From NCBI GenBank assembly GCA_021555105.2, contig CP134604.1, positions 1,488,001 to 1,552,000 of the forward strand: a stretch of 64,000 bases of DNA, in the 5' to 3' direction. This stretch comes from Thalassospiraceae bacterium LMO-JJ14 (GTDB lineage Bacteria > Pseudomonadota > Alphaproteobacteria > Rhodospirillales > Casp-alpha2). The number at the start of each line of letters is the position of its first letter. The first letter of the stretch is position 1. This document shows, in pieces, positions 57,749 to 64,000 of this stretch. Position numbers and translations under genes: made by a program. Below the pieces are notes generated by a model that saw nothing but the letters and a program-made list of their open reading frames with translations, had not been told where the DNA came from and searched no databases.

Positions 57749-58330
57749 TCAGGCGGCATCCGGCGCGGTGAGGCGCACGGAAGGGCGGCTTTGCAGCCCG
57801 TCCATCCATTCGCCCAGGTCAGGCCGCCAGCCGCGCCAGTCGATTTCCGGCAGACGGAAGCTTAGATATCCGAGCGCAGAGGCGAGGGTGATGTCGCCGT
57901 AATCGAAATCCTCACCGACTTCGGCGGCGTTGACCGTGCGTTCGATGACGCTGTTCTGCCGCGCCACCAGATCGTCCCAGCGTTTGCTTTCGGGGCGGCG
58001 TCCTTCGATCACCACTGCATAGGTGGAATCGATGATGCCCTGATGAATGCCGGCGCGTCGCAGGGCATCGGTCGCGTCCCCGCCGCCGAGTTCGGGGCCG
58101 TCGCCGATTTCGTTGAAATACTGGGCGATGACCAGGCTTTCGACCATGGTCCGGCCGTCGTCGAGCACCAGTGTCGGCAGCCGCCCGATGGGGCTGTGTG
58201 CGTGTAGCTCGGCGGGGTCGTCCCAAGGGTTGATTGGCGTGACGTCGAGCCGGTCCAGCAGGTTCTTTTCGTGGGCGGCGATCAGGGCGCGCCGCACGTA
58301 AGGCGACGGCTTGGCGATGAAAATTTTCAT
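57749..58330 (-). CDS. Glutathione S-transferase
   Basis: 193-residue cytosolic GST. The N-terminal fold opens MKIFIAKPSPYVRRALIA with a possible catalytic Ser9, and PIGRLPTLVLDDGRTMVESLVI is the GSH site. The C-terminal helical domain has DYGDITLASALGYLS. Its ATG overlaps the MFS transporter stop by four bases, so it is the third gene of a LysR-MFS-GST unit. Substrate unknown; a detoxification or export role of the pair is plausible. Confidence 0.9.
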   Translation of the reverse strand: MKIFIAKPSPYVRRALIAAHEKNLLDRLDVTPINPWDDPAELHAHSPIGRLPTLVLDDGRTMVESLVIAQYFNEIGDGPELGGGDATDALRRAGIHQGIIDSTYAVVIEGRRPESKRWDDLVARQNSVIERTVNAAEVGEDFDYGDITLASALGYLSFRLPEIDWRGWRPDLGEWMDGLQSRPSVRLTAPDAA

Positions 58331-59538
58331 GGCTGGCTATCCTTTGGGTGGTTTTCCGGTTCACGGGTGAAAAGATCGATGACAAGGGCCAGCGCCACGG
58401 CGCAGGCCCCGGCCTGAAACAACAGGTCGTAGCGCCCGGTCATTTCGAACGCATAGGAAAAGGCATAAGCGGCTCCGGCCTGGCCGACGGAAAATCCGAC
58501 GGTGGCATAGCTCCAGGCGCTGCGCTGCAGAAGCGTGTCGGCACCACTCAGTTGATGTGCGCGGCCGAGCACCAAAGGCACGATCCCAGGCACCATGGCG
58601 CCGACGACGAAACTGGATATGCCGAGGGAGAGGCTTTCGCTGCTCAGGAATGCCAGCGCCACCGCCGAAGCCTGCAGAGCGATGAAAATCCTGAGCGTCA
58701 TCCGGAAGCCCAGCAGATCGGCAATCCGCCCGGCGGCCATCGGCCCCAAGGCCGCGCCGATCCCGAACATGACCCAGTACCCGGCGCCGACGGCAATGCC
58801 CCGTTCGAGGCCGCGGGCCACGTAATCGACGAGGAAGACCATGTGCGCGACGAGGCCGACGGCGACCAGGCCATAGACGACGTAAAGACTGATGAACGGC
58901 CATGAAAACGCCGTAGCGGCGGGCCTGACGGCTGCGGGCTGGGTCTCGGCCGTGGCCGCGGGTGGCCAGTAGCGCCACGAAGCCAGGGTCAACACCAGCG
59001 ACAGCACACCCAGCGCCAGCCACGTTTCCGCCAGTCCGACCCCGATCAGCGCCGGCACCAGGGTGCCGCTGAGCGCGATGCCGACGCCGACGCCGGTAAA
59101 GATAATGCCGCCGGCGGTGCCGCGCCGGTCCGCCGGGACGTGCGGCAGGACGACCGAGGCGGCGAGCACCATCAGCGCGCCGCCGGCGAACCCGGCGGCA
59201 AAGCGCCAGACGAAATACCACGAGAACGAGACCGGCTGGGCGCAGGCGATGAACGAAACGGCGGCCAGCAGCATCATCGACCTGATTACACGGTGCGCGG
59301 GGATGCGCTGGGCGATGCTCTTGCCGCCGAGTGCGCCGGCCAGATAACCGGCGAGGTTCGCAGCGCCGAGATAGATCGCCGTGGTTTCGGCGAACCATTG
59401 CTGCTCGATAAGTGCCGGCAGCAGCGGTGTATAGGCAAAGCGCGCCAAGCCGATGCCGACCAGAGCGGCAGCCAGACCGGCAAGCGCAAAGGGTATCCAG
59501 CCCGCCTGTGTGGCGGTAGGGGCGAGGGGCGATGTCAT
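58327..59538 (-). CDS. MFS transporter (YbfB/YjiJ family)
   Basis: 403-residue inner-membrane transporter with about twelve helices. It opens with LAAALVGIGLARFAYTPLLPALIEQQWF, the YbfB/YjiJ signature, and has an AANLAGYLAGALGG helix 2. Functions are mostly unknown; efflux of small molecules is likely. Its stop overlaps the GST start, and a LysR-type regulator lies 74 bases upstream on the same strand. Confidence 0.92.
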   Translation of the reverse strand: MTSPLAPTATQAGWIPFALAGLAAALVGIGLARFAYTPLLPALIEQQWFAETTAIYLGAANLAGYLAGALGGKSIAQRIPAHRVIRSMMLLAAVSFIACAQPVSFSWYFVWRFAAGFAGGALMVLAASVVLPHVPADRRGTAGGIIFTGVGVGIALSGTLVPALIGVGLAETWLALGVLSLVLTLASWRYWPPAATAETQPAAVRPAATAFSWPFISLYVVYGLVAVGLVAHMVFLVDYVARGLERGIAVGAGYWVMFGIGAALGPMAAGRIADLLGFRMTLRIFIALQASAVALAFLSSESLSLGISSFVVGAMVPGIVPLVLGRAHQLSGADTLLQRSAWSYATVGFSVGQAGAAYAFSYAFEMTGRYDLLFQAGACAVALALVIDLFTREPENHPKDSQP

Positions 59539-59612
59539 GTCCGCACCCTATCTGTTCACGGAATTCACCGAAAATGGTTTATTTTGATATTATATATCTG
59601 AAAAGCAGATAC

Positions 59613-60497
59613 CTACTCGGCGGCGACGGCTGATCTGCCGTGTTGAACCATGTCGCGGAAAGCAATGGCGGCGCTCGACGCGCGAGTATCCTTGCGCTGG
59701 ACATACAACGTTTCAACGGCGGCTTCCTGGCGGGGCAGGGTGTGCATGGCGACGCGGCCATCGTCCCATATGCGGCCGATCAGCGTCTTCGGCAGCATGG
59801 TGATGCCAAGGCCCGCGGCAACGGCGCTGATGATAACTTCCAGGGTGCCGAATTCGAGCAGGCGCGGATTGACGACACCGCGCCGGGTCAGCACTTCTTC
59901 CATGCGCTGGCGGTACGAACACCCGGCGCGCAGCACGATCATGCGCACGTCCGGCTTGTCGAGGATGTCTTCGAGCTGCACGAGCCCCGGGGCGGAAAGG
60001 ATGACAAGTTCCTCATTGAAGACGGTCTCGCTGACCAGATCCGGGTGATCGACCGGGCCGCAGGCAAAGGCGCCCTCGACCTCGCGCTCGAGCACCATGG
60101 CGACCAATTCGGCCGTGGTGCCGGTCCTGAGCGTGAAGTCGACATTCGGATGATGCGCCACGAAATCTGTGAAATGCTGGTTCAGGCGCAAGGCCGCCGT
60201 CGTTTCCAGCGCACCCAGATGCAACGGCCCCTGCGGCGTGCCGTCGTCGATCACGGCGCGGCGGGCGTCTTCGAGCGTATTGCGAATGTCGCGCGCATAC
60301 GGTATCAACCGTTTGCCGGCGGGGGTCAGGCTGACGCCCCGGCTGTGACGGTCGAACAAAACTGTGCCCAGGTCTTCTTCGAGCAGTTTTATGCGTTGTG
60401 TGACATTGGATTGGACGGTATTCAATTCACCAGCGGCACGGTTCATCCCGCCGAGCCGGGCGACAGCTTCGAACACTTTCAGGTCGGATGCATCCAT
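59613..60497 (-). CDS. LysR-type transcriptional regulator
   Basis: 294-residue regulator. The N-terminal helix-turn-helix is LKVFEAVARLGGMNRAAGELNTVQSNVTQRIKLLEEDLGTVLFDRHSRGVSLTPAGK-type (LysR blocks split over residues 5-60), and the effector-binding domain follows. AGGAGG precedes the ATG. It is co-directional with the MFS and GST genes, 74 bases apart, so it may control them, although LysR regulators usually act on divergent genes; the divergent gap to 60694 could also be its target. Confidence 0.93.
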   Translation of the reverse strand: MDASDLKVFEAVARLGGMNRAAGELNTVQSNVTQRIKLLEEDLGTVLFDRHSRGVSLTPAGKRLIPYARDIRNTLEDARRAVIDDGTPQGPLHLGALETTAALRLNQHFTDFVAHHPNVDFTLRTGTTAELVAMVLEREVEGAFACGPVDHPDLVSETVFNEELVILSAPGLVQLEDILDKPDVRMIVLRAGCSYRQRMEEVLTRRGVVNPRLLEFGTLEVIISAVAAGLGITMLPKTLIGRIWDDGRVAMHTLPRQEAAVETLYVQRKDTRASSAAIAFRDMVQHGRSAVAAE

Positions 60498-60693
60498 GGT
60501 GCCCTCCTGCTATCAGTGTAAGCGATAGCGACCTCTCGAAGCTATAATTTATTTGGTTATGTAAGCATATGGTCAGTAAGCTGGTGTAACACAACGTCAC
60601 AAATTGGCTCTGTATATACTCCCGCCAATGTGTATCGTCTATGGAACGCAACGTCAGCGTGCTTCATGATGCTCAACCCAATTTAAAAGCGAG

Positions 60694-61212
60694 ATGCCCT
60701 TGCTTGGTTTTTCAAAAAAAGAACGTGCGGCCAAAGAGCTTCTTTCTGCCTTCGACGTCATCCTGATCGGTAGAAAAGACGACAAGACCAGCATCCTGAA
60801 AAGCCTTCAGGGCAAGATGCCGGCATTGTCAGAAAGCGTCATGAGCGGCATCAATCCCTACGAGCTGGCGGCAAAGTGCGTCCAGGACGATATTCTGGCG
60901 ACCCTCAAGAAAAGCAGCCAGGAAGAACGCGTCGAGATGCTGAAATACATCTCCGACAACAATTTCAAGGATCAGCCGCATATCTTCGAGCTGATCTCGC
61001 ACGTCAATTACTGCCTGATCATTCTTGAAGACGAGACGAAGCCGTTGATCCCCATCGGTTCGGCGGAGGGTTTTCTGGTGACGATCTGCAAATGGTTCGG
61101 CAGCAATGACAAACTGCTGCACCGCGTGGTGACGTACTTCCAGGACAGCACACAAAATCATCGCTATCATCTGCAGCAGAACCGTAAAAGAAACGAGCGC
61201 AAGTTCCGCTGA
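60694..61212 (+). CDS. Protein of unknown function
   Basis: 172-residue soluble protein that I do not recognise. It is helical by composition, with charged ends (MPLLGFSKKERAAKELL at the start, NRKRNERKFR at the end), no signal peptide or membrane helix, and no obvious catalytic motif. Two cysteines (CVQDD, CLIILED) and one more near CKWFG. The HIT-protein gene begins three bases after its stop, so the two form an operon and may act together. Codon use resembles the surrounding chromosome. Confidence 0.75.
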   Translation: MPLLGFSKKERAAKELLSAFDVILIGRKDDKTSILKSLQGKMPALSESVMSGINPYELAAKCVQDDILATLKKSSQEERVEMLKYISDNNFKDQPHIFELISHVNYCLIILEDETKPLIPIGSAEGFLVTICKWFGSNDKLLHRVVTYFQDSTQNHRYHLQQNRKRNERKFR

Positions 61213-61215
61213 ACG

Positions 61216-61623
61216 ATGTTCCAGCTTCACCCTGTTCTTGAAAACGATTCGCTGGCGATACTGGAAACGGACACCCTGCTGGTCCGCCTGATCGACGATG
61301 CACGTTTTCCGTGGGCGCTTATCGTTCCGAAGATCGCCGGTGTCACGGAACTGCACGAATTATCCGATGCGCACTATATTGAAGCCATGGAAATGGCGCG
61401 CAAGCTCGGCGCGGTTCTGAAATCGGCCTTTCATGCCGATAAAATCAACACTGCGGCGATCGGCAACATGGTCGCGCAACTGCATATACATGTCGTCGCC
61501 CGGACCGTGGGCGATCCGGCATGGCCGGGGCCGGTGTGGGGTGCAGGCACCATGATAGCGTACGACGCCGCCGAAGCCGAACGCCGGATCGCCTTGATCC
61601 GCGCGGGCCTGTCCGGAGAGTAG
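61216..61623 (+). CDS. HIT-like nucleotide hydrolase
   Basis: 135-residue histidine-triad protein. The triad motif appears as AQLHIHVVAR (H90, H92), where the first histidine of the family is Q88, as in many diadenosine-polyphosphate-hydrolase-like HIT proteins. FPWALIVPKIAGVTELHEL and the later DPAWPGPVWG are conserved. Members hydrolyse AMP conjugates. It follows the unknown protein by three bases. Confidence 0.9.
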   Translation: MFQLHPVLENDSLAILETDTLLVRLIDDARFPWALIVPKIAGVTELHELSDAHYIEAMEMARKLGAVLKSAFHADKINTAAIGNMVAQLHIHVVARTVGDPAWPGPVWGAGTMIAYDAAEAERRIALIRAGLSGE

Positions 61624-61655
61624 CGGCGAACAGAGCCGTTTCGCCGACATGTTGA

Positions 61656-61690
61656 AACAACATGATTGTGTTGTTGAATATTGCTAATAT
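61656..61690 (+). promoter_or_regulatory. Dyad and extended -10 upstream of phosphatidyltransferase
   Basis: AACAACA-TGATTG-TGTTGTT is a perfect 7-base dyad (61656-61675). It is followed by ATATTGCTAATAT (61678-61690), an extended-minus-10-like TGnTAATAT also found at 1254-1266. The dyad covers where a -35 would sit, so a repressor or activator could act here. The dyad could also be an end structure for the HIT gene, but no T-run follows. Confidence 0.45.
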
Positions 61691-61725
61691 CTATCAGACT
61701 TGACGATCTTTTAAGCGAAGCCGCC

Positions 61726-62421
61726 ATGCACACAACCTCTGAAAGCACCGACAAAGCCCCGCTGTTTCCGTTGATCCGACATGTCTCGGCGTGGGTTTCC
61801 CCGGTTCTGATCCGCTCGCCCTTCAGCGCCAACGCCGTCACCACGCTGTCATTGATCGCCGGGATGTGGGCTTGCTGGTATCTGTCCCAAGGCACGTATG
61901 CCGACGGTGTGATCGCCGCGATCCTGTTCTTCGTTTGTTACATCCTGGATAATTGCGACGGCGAGGTCGCCCGTGCCAAGCAGCAGTGCTCGGTTTTCGG
62001 CGACAAATACGACACCTTCGTCGACTGGATCGTGCATACGGGTTTTTTTATCGCCCTGGGGTGGGGGACTGCCCGGCAGAGCGGTCAGGATATATGGTTA
62101 TGGCTTGGCCTGTTGGGCGGCCTCGGCGGGACCATCAACTATGCAATCGGCTTGTACATGGACGCCCGCGACGGTGCCACTAGTGCCGGCGCACCGGTGG
62201 AGCCGGCGGAAAGTATTGGCGAAGCGGCCATGGCGCCGCAAACCGCGTTGCAGTGGCTGGCCTTTGTACTGCGCGAACTGTCGCGGGCCGATTTCTGTAT
62301 TATCGTTCTCGTCCTGGCGCTCTTCGATCTGACGTGGGTTCTGCTGCCGACGGCAGCGCTTGGTGCACATGCCTACTGGATGATGATGTTCGTGCAAGGG
62401 GCGAGGAAGCAGCATGTTTGA
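61726..62421 (+). CDS. CDP-alcohol phosphatidyltransferase family protein
   Basis: 231-residue inner-membrane enzyme joining a CDP-activated lipid head group to an alcohol. The signature D75-N-C-D78-G79-x2-A-R83-x8-G92-x3-D96-x3-D100 lies in the second membrane region. About six hydrophobic helices. The family includes phosphatidylglycerol, phosphatidylserine and inositol phosphate synthases; the acceptor cannot be told. Start is the ATG at 61726, a TTG at 61681 being unlikely. A cyclopropane fatty acid synthase-like gene follows, suggesting joint membrane-lipid work. Confidence 0.9.
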   Translation: MHTTSESTDKAPLFPLIRHVSAWVSPVLIRSPFSANAVTTLSLIAGMWACWYLSQGTYADGVIAAILFFVCYILDNCDGEVARAKQQCSVFGDKYDTFVDWIVHTGFFIALGWGTARQSGQDIWLWLGLLGGLGGTINYAIGLYMDARDGATSAGAPVEPAESIGEAAMAPQTALQWLAFVLRELSRADFCIIVLVLALFDLTWVLLPTAALGAHAYWMMMFVQGARKQHV

Positions 62422-62590
62422 GCGCGGGGACTGAACGTCCCGGACAGGTTCAATGCCGGTGGTTCCGGGCCATCCCATTGACTCGTTGCATGAAAATGCC
62501 CTTAACTTGGAACCGTTCCACTGTGCTGAATATTTTTGAGGGAAATTACCGCGGTCCCGGCCGCGTTCGGCGGCTGCGGGGAAGGCAAAC

Positions 62591-63835
62591 ATGCTCTTCG
62601 CACGACTGCTACGTTTTGTCGTCAAAAAGGGACGCATCACGGTCATTGATGCGAAAGACCGCAGGCATGTCATATCCGGGACTTCGGGACCGTCGATAAC
62701 CATCCGCCTGCATGATCCGGCGCTGCACTGGAAACTGTTCGTGAACCCGAACCTGTACCTCGGCGAAGCGTACATGAACGGGACCTTTACGGTCGAAGAC
62801 GGCGATATCTACGATTTTCTCGAATTCGCCATGCGCAATATGGAAATTTCCGGCGAACATCCGGTCATGCACTGGATCAGTATGGCCGACAGCCTGTTTC
62901 GCCGTGCCCAGCAATACAATCCTGCATGGCGGGCGCGGCAAAATGTCGCGCACCATTACGACCTGTCCGGACAGTTGTATGACCTGTTTCTGGACAGGGA
63001 CCGGCAATATTCCTGCGCCTATTTCATCAATCCGGACGACGACCTGGAAACGGCGCAAGCCAACAAGAAGCGCCACATCGCCGCCAAGCTTTTGCTGGAG
63101 CCGGGGATGGAGGTTCTCGACATCGGCTGCGGGTGGGGCGGGCTGGCGCTGTATCTTGCCGAGGAAACCGGTGTCCGGGTGACCGGCCTGACGCTGTCGA
63201 CGGAACAGCTTGCCGTGGCCCGCGACCGTGCCCGCAGGCGCGGCCTTGAGGACCGTGTGCAGTTTCACCTGCGCGATTACCGCGCGCAAACCGGGAACTT
63301 CGACCGCATCGTTTCGGTCGGCATGTTCGAGCATGTCGGGCTGAACCATTTCCCCGAGTACTTCGGCGGGCTCAGCCGCTTGCTGAACGATCGCGGGATT
63401 GCCCTGATCCATACCATCGGCCGCACCGAAATCCCCCGCGCGACGAATCCGTGGATCAGAAAATATATCTTCCCCGGCGGCTATATTCCGGCCCTCTCGG
63501 AAATGATGCAGAGCATCGAGCAGAGCCGCCTGGTGACCTGCGATGTGGAAATCCTGCGCTTGCACTATGCCGAGACGATCCTGCACTGGCGTAACCGTTT
63601 CCGCCGCAACAGGGACAAAGCACAGGAACTTTACGATGAAACGTTCTGCCGCATGTGGGATTTCTATCTGGCCGCCAGCGAGGTCTCGTTTCGGCATATG
63701 GACAGCGTCGTGTTCCAGCTTCAACTGGCGAAAAACCGGCTCAGCGTGCCGCTGACCCGCGATTACATCACGGAGTGGGAAGAGCGCCTGGAACCGCGCT
63801 CACGGCCGGCTTCCGGCGATGGCGCCGCGGCCTGA
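62591..63835 (+). CDS. Cyclopropane-fatty-acyl-phospholipid synthase-like methyltransferase
   Basis: 414-residue SAM-dependent enzyme that modifies double bonds of phospholipid acyl chains. N-terminal lipid-binding part (about 1-130), then QYSCAYF with the conserved cysteine, the SAM motif VLDIGCGWGGLALYLAEE (about 174-191), SVGMFEHVG with the Glu and His of the active site, and LIHTIGR. The usual Cfa order is kept. GGGGAAGG precedes the ATG. The product increases membrane stability under acid or stationary stress; co-location with the phosphatidyltransferase supports a lipid role. Confidence 0.92.
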   Translation: MLFARLLRFVVKKGRITVIDAKDRRHVISGTSGPSITIRLHDPALHWKLFVNPNLYLGEAYMNGTFTVEDGDIYDFLEFAMRNMEISGEHPVMHWISMADSLFRRAQQYNPAWRARQNVAHHYDLSGQLYDLFLDRDRQYSCAYFINPDDDLETAQANKKRHIAAKLLLEPGMEVLDIGCGWGGLALYLAEETGVRVTGLTLSTEQLAVARDRARRRGLEDRVQFHLRDYRAQTGNFDRIVSVGMFEHVGLNHFPEYFGGLSRLLNDRGIALIHTIGRTEIPRATNPWIRKYIFPGGYIPALSEMMQSIEQSRLVTCDVEILRLHYAETILHWRNRFRRNRDKAQELYDETFCRMWDFYLAASEVSFRHMDSVVFQLQLAKNRLSVPLTRDYITEWEERLEPRSRPASGDGAAA

Positions 63836-63884
63836 ACAGCCTCCTGAACCGCCGCGCCGGGGCTATGGCAAACCTGAAACCGCT

Positions 63885-63925
63885 TGATCTGCATCAAATC
63901 CCCCACGCTCCGGCTTCGCTATAGT
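63885..63925 (+). promoter_or_regulatory. FNR/FixK-type box and promoter of the final gene
   Basis: TTGAT-CTGC-ATCAA (63885-63898) matches the FNR/FixK consensus exactly. A -10 like TATAGT lies at 63920-63925, giving a start near 63932-63933, so the box is centred near -41.5, the class II activator position. An AAAGGAGG Shine-Dalgarno precedes the ATG at 63950. Confidence 0.82.
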
Positions 63926-63949
63926 AGCGGCGAATAAAGGAGGACCGCG

Positions 63950-64000
63950 ATGCAGGCTTGTGCCGGCGCAACGAACGACCCGGTGGAAGGTGCCGCACTG
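63950..64000 (+). CDS. Start of an unidentified gene (cut by window edge)
   Basis: Only 17 codons are visible, MQACAGATNDPVEGAAL, after an AAAGGAGG Shine-Dalgarno at a good distance. The product cannot be identified. An FNR-type box and -10 sequence upstream suggest induction when oxygen is low, so a respiratory, heme or redox gene is likely. Confidence 0.7.
   Translation, partial: MQACAGATNDPVEGAAL

Overview
The window is GC-rich bacterial chromosome, densely packed with short gaps and many stop/start overlaps. Gene content points to an alphaproteobacterium. It has an EipB (DUF1849) envelope protein, a PleD-like receiver-GGDEF protein, an iscR-desulfurase-sufBCDS-sufT-sufA cluster, and the palindromic intergenic repeats common in that class. 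A DmdA-type DMSP demethylase suggests a marine Rhodospirillales-like organism; this placement is inference. No rRNA, tRNA, CRISPR array, transposase or integrase was recognised.

Layout. 1-4202: a YbaK-type deacylase (cut by the window edge), a Nu-class GST, a CheY-like receiver, and the wecB-wecC pair that makes UDP-ManNAcA. 4368-11962: envelope and periplasm genes (EipB, double-PDZ protein, DsbA-like protein, BepA-like M48 protease coupled to a DUF3047-like lipoprotein, a gamma-glutamyltransferase-like lipoprotein lacking the usual catalytic Thr) and a PLP aminotransferase. 12097-21268: RNase E with its terminator, an AmiC amidase, PBP1A, a LysE exporter, and prfB with an intact programmed +1 frameshift. 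21391-30347: FliL, a receiver-GGDEF protein overlapping a 1232-residue hybrid histidine kinase, a peroxiredoxin and GlnE. 30535-41271: an AsmA/YhdP-like giant, an ArsR-permease-thioredoxin operon, TyrS, AnmK, a YcaQ-like glycosylase, a hydrolase and CysE.

41325-49363 is a Fe-S cluster assembly operon: iscR, class I desulfurase, sufB, sufC, sufD, sufS, sufT, sufA, ferredoxin. Directly after it, 49441-51697 is an AT-richer island of three overlapping genes: Vsr mismatch endonuclease, C5-cytosine methyltransferase and an Eco29kI-like GIY-YIG restriction enzyme. This looks like a horizontally acquired type II restriction-modification system.

51731-60497 is metabolic: LysE, a CurA-like reductase, a tight RraA-like/cupin dioxygenase/cytochrome c trio of unknown purpose, DmdA, aspartate aminotransferase, GST, MFS and LysR. 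60694-63835 holds a protein of unknown function with a HIT protein, then a CDP-alcohol phosphatidyltransferase and a cyclopropane-fatty-acid synthase-like enzyme. The window ends at the start of a gene behind an FNR-type box placed like a class II activator site.

Three families of dispersed intergenic inverted repeats recur (11976, 21281, 48511; 19965, 39557, 55181; 38108, 44449). All functional calls rest on reading motifs and remembered family features; no database search was run.
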